DNA of 25,997 bases from a virus. Location: the IMG/VR virus record IMGVR_UViG_3300042868_006866, positions 1 through 25,997 of that record; one strand, 5' to 3'. The notes beneath the pieces were generated by a model. The model was given only the letters and a program-made list of their open reading frames with translations, did not search any database and was not told the origin of the DNA. Positions within the stretch are counted from its first letter, which is position 1. Every line of letters starts with the position of its first letter. Position numbers and translations under genes: made by a program. Below are positions 15,293 to 22,623 of this stretch, one piece after another.

Positions 15293-15923
15293 CCTTCATA
15301 ATGAAATTAACGTAAAAAATTGAAGGAAGACTTGTGTGTATTAGGGTTTGTGTATTAACTGTTGGAGAAGAAGTAATTGTATGTGAGTGAGAATTTGAAG
15401 AAGTTGCATTTATTGAATAAGCAGTAAAACCATGAGTATGATTTGGACTTTGACTGCCTGTATTAAAATTAACAGATGAGTTAGTAGTCCCACCATGAGT
15501 GTGATTTCTTCCAATAACATTAGCCTGTGTTCCATTTGATCTATTAGCTGGTCCTGAATCTCCCCAAGCACTATTTCCAAAATATGCGTTGGCATTATGA
15601 GCACCAGTATTTTGATTTCCTGATTCATTTGCAGCTGTAATATTAGCTGTAGGAGCAACTGTTGCAGAATTAAAGCTTCCTAAAGTATTAGTAAACGTAT
15701 GGCTATGAGTTTGATTTCCACCAACTTCAACATTTGTAATTCCACCTGGAATTTTTCCTCTTAAATTAGGTGTTCCATTTGTTCCGTCACACAGTACCCA
15801 TCCAGTAGGTATTTTATTAGAAGGTCCTGCAAATGGCAATATATGTCCAGTTGCTGGCAATACATTTATAGATACTGAATTAGTTAGTTTTACATCAAGT
15901 TGCTGTGTTTTAAAATTAGCCAA
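15288..15923 (-). CDS. Short tail-collar fibre protein with His-x-His motifs (first of three in a row), TTG start
   Basis: A 211-residue protein. The collar segment is shortened: residues about 24-62 run from ATGHILPFAGPSNKIPTGWV through LCDGTNGTPNLRGKIPGG, skipping the central helix and strand found in the neighbouring collars. The needle carries THSHTFTN, NHTHGGT, NHTHGFT and SHSHTIT. The closing strand is LPSIFYVNFIMKV. There is no ATG near the N-terminus; a TTG begins immediately after the previous stop (TAGTTG), with GGTGG upstream, making a coupled non-ATG start likely. Probable receptor-binding fibre. Confidence 0.75.
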   Translation of the reverse strand: MANFKTQQLDVKLTNSVSINVLPATGHILPFAGPSNKIPTGWVLCDGTNGTPNLRGKIPGGITNVEVGGNQTHSHTFTNTLGSFNSATVAPTANITAANESGNQNTGAHNANAYFGNSAWGDSGPANRSNGTQANVIGRNHTHGGTTNSSVNFNTGSQSPNHTHGFTAYSINATSSNSHSHTITSSPTVNTQTLIHTSLPSIFYVNFIMKV

Positions 15924-16379
15924 CTAGACCACCACCAATGTACGAACTACTTTTACCTCACAGTTAGTTGTTGCAGCATCCGTAATGGTAGCTTGAAGTA
16001 ATACATTGTTAGTAGAAATGACAGATGAAATAGTTACTGGTATAGCACCAGTTGTACTTTCTAAAATTGCATACTCTGTCATCTTTGTATTTGTTCCATC
16101 ATGAATTAAAAATGCTCTTGAGGAATAATAATCTGTACCCTGCTTTATTTGAATAATATATTCAGCAGTTCTATAATCAAGTTTAGAAAATGATCCAATA
16201 GTTGTGGCAGTATTTACACTAACAGTATATGCCTGTGCTAATATCCCTGCTAATGTATCAACATTGACGGTATCATCAACATATGATCTTAACCATGCTT
16301 CACCGTCCCATTTCCAGGTTATACCACCTGAAATATAGGTATCGTTAACTTCTGGGTCTAAAGGAAATATAGTAGCCAT
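15924..16379 (-). CDS. Tail fibre protein with T4-like cyanophage-type beta domain
   Basis: A 151-residue protein. The N-terminus (MATIFPLDPEVNDTYISGGITWKWDGEAWL) is the 'W-WDG..W' motif common at virion-attached fibre ends. Residues about 51-151 match a beta domain frequent in T4-like cyanophage fibres: TTIGSFSKLDYRTAEYIIQIKQG, then SRAFLIHDGTNTKMTEYAIL, VLLQATITDAA and CEVKVVRTLV. The start shares bases with the upstream stop (TAATG); a more distal ATG at 16391 has its GGGG too close to serve. It lies between a C1q-like fibre and the three collar fibres. Confidence 0.75.
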   Translation of the reverse strand: MATIFPLDPEVNDTYISGGITWKWDGEAWLRSYVDDTVNVDTLAGILAQAYTVSVNTATTIGSFSKLDYRTAEYIIQIKQGTDYYSSRAFLIHDGTNTKMTEYAILESTTGAIPVTISSVISTNNVLLQATITDAATTNCEVKVVRTLVVV

Positions 16380-16966
16380 TAAGATACCCATGCCCCTCTA
16401 AAATATGTGTGATTGCCATTTGTAATAATTGTAGTAGTGCCACCATTTGACCATGGCTGAAAGCCCAATGTATCCCCTGCAGACAAATAAATTATTCCAG
16501 TTCCTGCATGATTTGCATTCCCAGTATCTGTTAAAGTAAAGGATCTCTCTCTAGCTCCATTTATAATAAACCATAGCTGAGATACATCTGCTGATTGATA
16601 AATTCCTGCATTAAATACATATGTTCCTGCTATTGGAGCAGTAAATAGTCCAGTAGATGTATTATAATTGCTACCAATATTATAAACAACAGTATTGAAT
16701 ACTGCTGGAACATTTTGTGCTCCTGGGCTATGTGAAAAGTTTGCACTTGGATATGCTAAAAATCTAGGAGAGCTTGGAAGTATTTGACGACCAGTGCTAT
16801 CAATAGATGCGATACTGGTTCCAGAACTATTTTGAATGTTTAATAAGTTTGCTGATTGTGATACAGCCCCTTTGATTGTTAGGGGGGTTTGGGTAGCAAG
16901 AGACGGTATCATTTCCATAGTACCGTTTACACGTCCATTTACTGGAGGTTTTACATATCCTGGCAT
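16379..16966 (-). CDS. C1q-like tail fibre protein
   Basis: A 195-residue protein. A short N-terminus (MPGYVKPPVNGRVNG) and a LNIQNSSGTSIASIDSTGRQ strand block (42-61) typical of phage fibre stalks lead to a C-terminal C1q/TNF-like domain at about 66-195. Its signature includes PAVFNTVVYNIGSNYNTSTG, LFTAPIAGTYVFNAGIY, and a late GDTLGFQPW and YFRGAWVS. C1q-like domains trimerise and bind surface ligands. The start overlaps the upstream stop as TAATG. A second C1q-like fibre is encoded at 20836-21447. Confidence 0.8.
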   Translation of the reverse strand: MPGYVKPPVNGRVNGTMEMIPSLATQTPLTIKGAVSQSANLLNIQNSSGTSIASIDSTGRQILPSSPRFLAYPSANFSHSPGAQNVPAVFNTVVYNIGSNYNTSTGLFTAPIAGTYVFNAGIYQSADVSQLWFIINGARERSFTLTDTGNANHAGTGIIYLSAGDTLGFQPWSNGGTTTIITNGNHTYFRGAWVS

Positions 16967-17496
16967 TATCCTGCAATCTCCATTGCTACTACTCTATTTA
17001 CTCCACCAGACCACATTATAAAGTTGCCAAACCCAGCCTCAAACTTTTTTCCACTTAAATTATAAGTTATTGCACTGGTTGTTCCTGGTTCATCCCAAAA
17101 CATGGTGTCCCAATGATTATGTGCTGCAGTTCCATAAGTGGCATATGTTTGATAGTTATGCGACCATTCTCCCCATGTTGTTGTTCCAGATGTAACTCTT
17201 GCTCCAGATATGCTATTTCTTCTAACATAAAGAGAGTAATAACCTAAAGCACCTGCAGCTGGATAGCCACCAAATGTGAAATTAAAAACTATCTTAGAAG
17301 TAGAACTTTTAGGAGTAATTGTAATTAAAGATCCTACGTTTGTTTCTGACGTGCTATTTAATGCAACATCTGCATATAATGGTTGAGCTGTAACTACTTG
17401 AAGCAATGCTCCAGCATTTACTGCTTCAAATACATTATACCCTCCAACGGTAGTAGATTGATCAACAGTATTTGTAGGTACTAAATATCCAGGCAT
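16966..17496 (-). CDS. Tail fibre / receptor-binding-like protein
   Basis: A 176-residue protein whose first residues (MPGYLVPTNT) echo the neighbour's MPGYVKPPV. The core has the pattern frequent in marine phage fibres: ALLQVVTAQPLYADVAL, then SETNVGSLITITPKSSTSKIVF, a Tyr/Trp-rich centre (TTWGEWSHNYQTY, HNHWDTMFWDEPG) and a closing MEIAG. The aromatic-rich centre fits carbohydrate contact. There is no Shine-Dalgarno at its start; a TATAAT box lies six bases before the ATG. Confidence 0.7.
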   Translation of the reverse strand: MPGYLVPTNTVDQSTTVGGYNVFEAVNAGALLQVVTAQPLYADVALNSTSETNVGSLITITPKSSTSKIVFNFTFGGYPAAGALGYYSLYVRRNSISGARVTSGTTTWGEWSHNYQTYATYGTAAHNHWDTMFWDEPGTTSAITYNLSGKKFEAGFGNFIMWSGGVNRVVAMEIAG

Positions 17497-17502
17497 ATCA
17501 CT

Positions 17503-17508
17503 ATTATA
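17503..17508 (-). promoter_or_regulatory. TATAAT box 6 nt before a start codon
   Basis: A perfect TATAAT preceded by GGGG on the minus strand. Its TAA is the stop codon of the 54-residue gene at 17504-17668. Six bases (AGTGAT) separate it from the ATG at 17496, where no ribosome binding site is visible, which favours a leaderless promoter. Confidence 0.45.
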
Positions 17509-17668
17509 CCCCCTCTGGAATCCAAGGCTCTGCTATATTTCCTTGTTCTACCCATTCTAAATAACCAGGATCTTCTTCTTTTAATCCTAGCCATGTTGGT
17601 ATACCGTCTTCATCAATTCTTACAACTAATCTACCCATAATTTGATCTTCTAATATTTTATATATCAT
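17504..17668 (-). CDS. Small fibre-associated protein (assembly-type)
   Basis: A 54-residue protein, starting at MIYKIL (17668) with GGAG just upstream and a TAATG overlap with the previous fibre stop; a longer in-frame start at 17692 would overlap the fibre gene further. The end (DPGYLEWVEQGNIAEPW) carries the 'Y..W..EGN..EP' pattern common in small phage proteins encoded next to tail fibres. Likely a fibre assembly aid or minor component for the carbohydrate-binding-like fibre before it; function inferred from position. Confidence 0.65.
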   Translation of the reverse strand: MIYKILEDQIMGRLVVRIDEDGIPTWLGLKEEDPGYLEWVEQGNIAEPWIPEGV

Positions 17669-18771
17669 TATAACTCCGCATTCGCTGTCCATGCACCGTT
17701 AGAAACAGTTATTGATGGAACCCCCACTATAAAAACCATTAAGCCATTATGAAAAGGTGATACGCTAACGGCATAAGAATTATTTGCCTGAGCACTAGAA
17801 TTATATATACTCCAAGTTCCTACTGCACTAGTTTCTGCATTGTACAATACCACGTCTGGTTGCCTTCTCATAGTTGTTTGAAATCTAATTAATCCTGAGT
17901 AAGCATTTCCTACTGTTGCATTATATATTGCAAGATTATTTCCAGTTCCATCTCCAGTTCCAGCTGGTGCAGATGGTGCAGTTGTTATTGGAAAACTTTT
18001 TTGAAAATATCTCTGACATAAAGATATTTCTGTACCAATAGGTCGTTGTTCAAACGGAGTGGCTATTGACCCTTTTTCCATTTGTATTCCCCAAAAATCA
18101 AAAGTGTTGTTTTGAATACCAAGTGATCCGCTACGAGCATTAAAATCAGCACCTGTAGATGTAAATAAGTCTAAGGCAATAAATGAGCTTGATCCAATTG
18201 TTTTTCCAGAAATAGAAGGAACCTGAACTGTTACCGAATATCTATTCCATAAAGTAGATAGAGTCACCTGACCTGCTAAAGTTGTTACACGAGTTGAGCC
18301 ACCTGATCCAAACTGTTGGTCTAGTTCAATAGCAACCTTTGGAGTACCAGATGCAGCCTTAGCCCAAAAAGATATAGTAACTGTTTGCCCTGCAAGCGAT
18401 CTAACATCTTCAATTTTTTGAATTAATGCTGCATAAGCACCAGACAAAGTTTGACCACTAGTAGTTAATCTTGCAAAACTTGTTGGCTCATATCCATCTA
18501 TAGCATTTCCAGGAGTAAATGTTTGTGCAGAGTGAGTCAATGTTCCATTATTTGCTTCTACATACCATCTATCAAAGCCATATCCTGAAGTATAGACTGT
18601 GCCAGAGGATCCTAAGCCACGTTGATTAATTCTAAAGTCACCATTAATAATTACATTTCTAAAACCACTAATTGGGGTAGTAGTCATGTTTGGATAGTTA
18701 TCTAAACTGACGGCAGGTGATGCTAATCCTACAAATTCACTTCCATCATATACATATGTTCTTTTAGCCAT
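17668..18771 (-). CDS. Carbohydrate-binding-like tail fibre protein
   Basis: A 367-residue fibre. The N-terminus (MAKRTYVYDGSEFVGLASP) is a virion-attachment strand. Residues 39-52 (NVIINGDFRINQRG) and FDRWYV open a jelly-roll domain typical of phage fibres and CBM-like modules; QTVTISFWAKAASG and FWGIQMEKGSIATPFEQRP (about 225-243) are its signature strands, followed by GTEISLCQRYFQKSFP. The C-terminal part (about 265-367) is a beta receptor-binding tip. The start overlaps the previous 76-residue gene by 8 nt. Expected to bind surface glycans. Confidence 0.8.
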   Translation of the reverse strand: MAKRTYVYDGSEFVGLASPAVSLDNYPNMTTTPISGFRNVIINGDFRINQRGLGSSGTVYTSGYGFDRWYVEANNGTLTHSAQTFTPGNAIDGYEPTSFARLTTSGQTLSGAYAALIQKIEDVRSLAGQTVTISFWAKAASGTPKVAIELDQQFGSGGSTRVTTLAGQVTLSTLWNRYSVTVQVPSISGKTIGSSSFIALDLFTSTGADFNARSGSLGIQNNTFDFWGIQMEKGSIATPFEQRPIGTEISLCQRYFQKSFPITTAPSAPAGTGDGTGNNLAIYNATVGNAYSGLIRFQTTMRRQPDVVLYNAETSAVGTWSIYNSSAQANNSYAVSVSPFHNGLMVFIVGVPSITVSNGAWTANAEL

Positions 18772-18994
18772 TTATTAATGCCACCGCCTCTTCTTCAGTT
18801 AATCCCAATGCTATTAATTTGCTTATACCTGAAGCCTTAAACTCTTCTTTTGAAATTCTATCTAACTCTACTTGCTCTTGCTCTTGTTGCATTCTTAAGT
18901 TATCTGCATCACGAATCTCTTGCTCTTCTTCTGTTAATGCTTCTAGGTATACAGGAATAATACTATCTTCTGGAGTTATGTCAATTAGTTCCAT
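18764..18994 (-). CDS. Small coiled-coil phage protein with C-terminal LGLTEEEA motif
   Basis: A 76-residue, very acidic, Gln/Glu-rich helix (about 18-54, likely coiled coil), followed by KLIALGLTEEEAVALING. The same terminal pattern closes the protein at 8725-8970. The gene overlaps the fibre gene at 17668-18771 by 8 nt and begins just after the stop of the gene at 18995 (TAG then ATG). Position between fibres suggests a fibre assembly chaperone or bushing, but no direct evidence exists. Confidence 0.65.
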   Translation of the reverse strand: MELIDITPEDSIIPVYLEALTEEEQEIRDADNLRMQQEQEQVELDRISKEEFKASGISKLIALGLTEEEAVALING

Positions 18995-19573
18995 CTATGC
19001 ACCACCATCATTATACCCATAAAATCTAATTGTTGCGTTCATTGTACTTGAACCTGGAATAAGACGAATGCCATCATAGTTGTCTTTAACATTGTGAAGA
19101 CCATGAACTGTCCATGCTGCATCAAAGTTGCTTCCGATGTGTTGAATTGAAGTTCTAGATGAAGAAACAAAAGGGGACTGAAATTCCACAAAACCACCAG
19201 AAGTATCTACTGCTGTTGCAACATATAGCATTTGCCAATCGGCACTGTTGTTTCTATTTGCACTATATACTGTTGTGGCTGAATAAAGACCGTATACTGA
19301 GTGTCCATAATATAAAGTATCGCTACTTGTTCCAGACTTAGACATTCTCATATATATGCCAGCAGTTCCAGTTGTCACAGAGACCTGGCTCATAACCATT
19401 TTGTAATTTTCAAACCTGGAAGAAAAAACTCCATTAATAACAAGATTTGATGCACCAGAAATTGTTATTTGACCGTTTGAAGCCACTGTAGCAGTACCAG
19501 ATCCAACTGTTACAGATGTTGGTATCACCTGAACCATTCCGCCTTGCTTTGCATTATCTCTAGCTCTACTCAT
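18995..19573 (-). CDS. Tail fibre protein made of the C-terminal 'YGYNxGGA' module
   Basis: A 192-residue protein aligning by eye with residues about 235-420 of the gene immediately upstream (19574-20836). Shared blocks are PTSVTVGSGTATVASNGQIT, then the SGAS...I..FS..F.NYK segment, YDGIRLIPG and YGYNDGGA. It starts right after the upstream stop (TAAATG). This is probably a tandem duplication of the distal receptor-binding module, freed as a separate chain. Confidence 0.75.
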   Translation of the reverse strand: MSRARDNAKQGGMVQVIPTSVTVGSGTATVASNGQITISGASNLVINGVFSSRFENYKMVMSQVSVTTGTAGIYMRMSKSGTSSDTLYYGHSVYGLYSATTVYSANRNNSADWQMLYVATAVDTSGGFVEFQSPFVSSSRTSIQHIGSNFDAAWTVHGLHNVKDNYDGIRLIPGSSTMNATIRFYGYNDGGA

Positions 19574-20836
19574 TTATGCACCACCATTATTATATCCATA
19601 AATTCTTATTTTACCAGAAATTGCATTTGCCCCTGGAATAATTCTAATTCCATCATATGATGCTGCTGTAGAATGATATCCTGAAAATTGTTCAAAGTAG
19701 AAGGGGTTTGTGGGATCTGAATAGTTACCCTGAGATATACTTTTTGTAACAGTAGACAAAAATGGATTCATAATTTCAAATGATACATAATTCAGTGCAC
19801 TTATGCCAATATAAGATAGTCCACATGACTGTTGGCTAGTAGCCTTTACAGTTCCGATTGTAGTATCTTGAGCATAAATTCTTTGATGAGAGTATGTAGA
19901 TGTTGAAACTGCTGTACCACCACTTGACATTTGATATTGCAATAGTTGACCACTTGTTGTTATAGACAAATTACTAATTATTACTTTGTAGTTATCATAG
20001 TTGGCACTAAAACAATTATTAATTGTTACATGAGATGCCCCAGAAAAAGTAATTTCACCATTTGCTGTAACAGTTGCTGTTCCAGTTCCTGCAACAACAG
20101 ATGAAGGAACGACTAGATTTAATCCACTTGATGCCTTTGTATCATACTTAGCATCAGAAACAGATTTAGTATATACATCTGTTAATTCAATAGCATATGG
20201 AGAAATTACTTCTACAATATCCCCTGCAGAAAGTGCGGTTAAAGATGTAATAGATGTTCCATTAGTTGCTGTATAGTCTAATGTTTTAGCAAGAAGAACA
20301 CCATTTAGATATACCTGCTCATATCCTGCAATATATTTAAGTATAGATAAATCGTTTCCAGTTCCAGATAAAGAAGTCTCTCCACCTACGGCAGTTTTTG
20401 ACCAACGGTATACTGTTGTGTTATCAATACTTGGAACATCACTTGCTGTGTCTACCCAGATATCACCGATTTGTGGGGCAATAGGTTGAGTTGATTGTGC
20501 ATAAACATATGTATCTGCACCTGTTTCATATATGCCCATAATTTGAAATGACACATCTGCAGTTGTTGATCTTACATAAATCTTATCTCCAGCCATTACT
20601 GGAAAACGAAATGTCTCAAGAGAGTTAGTTGCAGTAATATCTGCATCGTATGCGATATATGACCAGTTTGCTGGGGTAGCATCTTGTCCAGTTGGAATTA
20701 TCCAAACTCTAACTTCCGCTACAGTACTTGCCTTGTTTGTTGCAATGATTGATGCAAGTGAACTACGAGTTGCGGTATGCAAAAGAGTATCAGTTGTTGC
20801 ACTTGGATTTGAAATTGCTAATCTTGAAATTGCCAT
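19574..20836 (-). CDS. Modular tail fibre protein (N-module, middle domain and YGYNxGGA module)
   Basis: A 420-residue fibre with three parts. Residues 1-110 are an N-terminal module (RLAISNPSA, ATRSSLASIIATNKAS, YIAYDADI, VRSTTADVSFQIMGIY) shared with the gene at 21732-22622. Residues about 120-225 include GDIWVDT, and VYLNGVLLAKTLDYTATNG with LSAGDIVEVISP, the latter a widespread phage fibre domain. The C-terminal third (about 235-420) matches the following gene and ends YGYNNGGA. The start overlaps the upstream stop as TAATG. A virion-binding N-module with exchangeable tips is the likely plan. Confidence 0.8.
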   Translation of the reverse strand: MAISRLAISNPSATTDTLLHTATRSSLASIIATNKASTVAEVRVWIIPTGQDATPANWSYIAYDADITATNSLETFRFPVMAGDKIYVRSTTADVSFQIMGIYETGADTYVYAQSTQPIAPQIGDIWVDTASDVPSIDNTTVYRWSKTAVGGETSLSGTGNDLSILKYIAGYEQVYLNGVLLAKTLDYTATNGTSITSLTALSAGDIVEVISPYAIELTDVYTKSVSDAKYDTKASSGLNLVVPSSVVAGTGTATVTANGEITFSGASHVTINNCFSANYDNYKVIISNLSITTSGQLLQYQMSSGGTAVSTSTYSHQRIYAQDTTIGTVKATSQQSCGLSYIGISALNYVSFEIMNPFLSTVTKSISQGNYSDPTNPFYFEQFSGYHSTAASYDGIRIIPGANAISGKIRIYGYNNGGA

Positions 20837-21447
20837 TATCCCACCAAAAATCCTGTAAAAGATCCATACCTTTGATGAAGCCTGGATCCTGCATTATCTA
20901 TAGAGACATTTACATAGTCTCCTGCAGCTAAAGAAAATATCATTGATTTACTTAAAGATTGATTATCACCGCTTGTAAATGCTTCTGACCCATCTGTTTG
21001 AACTCCATTTTTTGCTATGTGAATATGGTGAGTTGTAATGGTATCAAACAGACCATCAAAAGTGAACTTATATATTCCAGCTATTGGAGCAGTAAACCTT
21101 CCAGTTGAAGTTGAATAATGATTTCCAACATTTACATAAGTTGCATTAAATATAGCAACCGTTACACCAGTAATAAAAGTTCCTGATGGATTATATGCTT
21201 GAAATGCAGGTTGAAATGGAATTGTTACCCTACCACTAGAATCAATACTTAATCTATTAACTCCACCTGTTTGTAAACTTAAAGTGGAGGTAGCATTAAT
21301 ACCATTATTAGCAGTAACCAAACCATTAAAAGTTTGATTAGCTGTAAAAGTGTATGCTTGACCAGTATCAACTACCCCAGACATTGGAACCCAATCGCCT
21401 AGAGTAGTGTCATAAATATAAGCTGGTCTTGCTTGTGCTGCTACCAT
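20836..21447 (-). CDS. C1q-like tail fibre protein (short tail fibre type)
   Basis: A 203-residue fibre. The N-terminus (ARPAYIYDTTLGDWVPMSG) matches cyanophage-type fibres, followed by a 'QTFNGLVTANNGINATSTLS' repeat and a GVNRLSIDSSGRVTIP stalk block. The C-terminal C1q-like domain, about 80-203, includes VAIFNATYVNVGNHYSTSTG, RFTAPIAGIYKFTFDGLF, and SLAAGDYVNVSID with a final YGSFTGFLVG. It has no ribosome binding site; TATAAT lies 6 nt before the ATG. It may trimerise at the tail tip. Confidence 0.8.
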   Translation of the reverse strand: MVAAQARPAYIYDTTLGDWVPMSGVVDTGQAYTFTANQTFNGLVTANNGINATSTLSLQTGGVNRLSIDSSGRVTIPFQPAFQAYNPSGTFITGVTVAIFNATYVNVGNHYSTSTGRFTAPIAGIYKFTFDGLFDTITTHHIHIAKNGVQTDGSEAFTSGDNQSLSKSMIFSLAAGDYVNVSIDNAGSRLHQRYGSFTGFLVG

Positions 21448-21453
21448 TCTTTA

Positions 21454-21459
21454 ATTATA
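21454..21459 (-). promoter_or_regulatory. TATAAT box 6 nt before a start codon
   Basis: A perfect TATAAT preceded by CGG on the minus strand, six bases (TAAAGA) before the ATG at 21447. Its TAA is the stop codon of the 87-residue gene at 21455-21718. No ribosome binding site is visible for the downstream gene. Confidence 0.45.
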
Positions 21460-21718
21460 CCGCCTCTGGTGCTGAAATTGAAGCTTGGCGTTCTGCTGCA
21501 GAAAGTATCTCTGCTGCAAGAACTACTGCTTCACGATCTGCAGGAATTTCAGTTACAGACGGATCAGCAAGCATTCTTGCTACCTCTGCCTGAAAAATTT
21601 CTTCCATTGCAATTCGTGCACGTTCTGAAGCGGCATTTTGAATCCATTCTTGTGGATCAAATGCAACATAGGCTAGTGCCTTGTCTTGTGCTTCTGTTAG
21701 TGTTACTGTATATTCCAT
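21455..21718 (-). CDS. Small fibre-associated helical protein
   Basis: An 87-residue acidic helical protein with a strong AGGAG site before the ATG. The stretch LTEAQDKALAYVAFDPQEWI, then NAASERARIAMEEIFQAE, matches a small-protein type often found beside phage tail fibre genes in marine phages. It lies between two fibre genes and is likely an assembly aid or minor structural component; no catalytic motif is present. Confidence 0.7.
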   Translation of the reverse strand: MEYTVTLTEAQDKALAYVAFDPQEWIQNAASERARIAMEEIFQAEVARMLADPSVTEIPADREAVVLAAEILSAAERQASISAPEAV

Positions 21719-21731
21719 TTTATTCTCCTTT

Positions 21732-22622
21732 TTATGCTGGTCCTATATCTTCAATAATAATTGAAGCTCCACCATCTGCTCTATAGGCTGTTCCAGTTCC
21801 TGTGTTTGCCTGTAAAGAGCCAACTACCGTTTGAGTTCCTGCAGTTAACGTAAAAACTCCAGTTAAAATTGCATTTGTTGAAGCAGTATTTGATAAAATA
21901 TGTCTAGATATTCCAATTATTGCTCCGCTAGTATTGGTTAACCTAATCCTAGCAGTTGCTTCTCCTGCTGCAGAACCATAAGTGGTCCCTTCAACGTATG
22001 TGGCTTTATACATTCTATTTGCGAATGCTGTAAAAGATGGAGCAGTAATGCTCAATGTCTCAGATGTATAAGTTATATTTGATGTATTTGTTTTTACATA
22101 TGAAACAACTCCCCAAGGCATATTCCAAGGTTTAGTGTTTATGTTTACTGTTGATGCTTCACCAAATGAGGTGCTGGAAGTTTGTTTTAAGAAAGTGTCA
22201 GGAACGGCAGTTCCATTTCCATCTTTATCTACCCAAATCATTCCATCCATAACATCAAGTGGTGGGGTATTTGAATATGATGTAACACCTGCTGCTAATG
22301 CAATATCTACCTGCTTTAATCCATTAATCATAAATGACATATCAGCAGTGTCTGCTCTTACATATACCACGTCATTTTGATTTAATGCAAATCTATGAGT
22401 TTCTAAAGTATTTTGTGGAACAATATCTTGATCATATGCAAGATAGGCATATTGTGATGTTAGTGTTGCACCACTTGGAACAATCCACATTCTAACATTT
22501 GAAGTAGCTGAAGCAGATTTATTTGTAGCAATAATAGATGCTAGAAATGGACCAGTTGCTGTATAAATAGCAACATCAGTATTTGCTGAAGGATTACTAA
22601 TTCCTAATCTCATTAACCCCAT
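21732..22622 (-). CDS. Tail fibre protein sharing an N-terminal virion module
   Basis: A 296-residue fibre. The first 105 residues align with the gene at 19574-20836 (RLGISNPSA, FLASIIATNKSA, VRMWIVPSGA, LAYDQDI, VYVRADTADMSFMINGL), and this alignment supports the ATG at 22622. Residues about 125-165 include GMIWVDKDGNG. The C-terminal half is a beta domain ending ASIIIEDIGPA, unlike the paralogue's tip. GGAG lies 6 nt before the start, in the end of the large fibre gene. Same attachment, different tip is the likely meaning. Confidence 0.8.
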   Translation of the reverse strand: MGLMRLGISNPSANTDVAIYTATGPFLASIIATNKSASATSNVRMWIVPSGATLTSQYAYLAYDQDIVPQNTLETHRFALNQNDVVYVRADTADMSFMINGLKQVDIALAAGVTSYSNTPPLDVMDGMIWVDKDGNGTAVPDTFLKQTSSTSFGEASTVNINTKPWNMPWGVVSYVKTNTSNITYTSETLSITAPSFTAFANRMYKATYVEGTTYGSAAGEATARIRLTNTSGAIIGISRHILSNTASTNAILTGVFTLTAGTQTVVGSLQANTGTGTAYRADGGASIIIEDIGPA

Positions 22623-22623
22623 T

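Noticed and set aside
17440-17460. GGTATAAT-like sequences inside coding regions (also near 19011 and 22785)
   Set aside because: They encode ordinary residues such as GYN or GII of fibres and are not placed before a start; used as a reminder that the motif arises by chance in AT-rich DNA.
21433-21786. A 117-codon plus-strand open frame across the small gene at 21455
   Set aside because: Antisense to three genes with good starts; Leu-rich composition is a by-product of reading the opposite strand.
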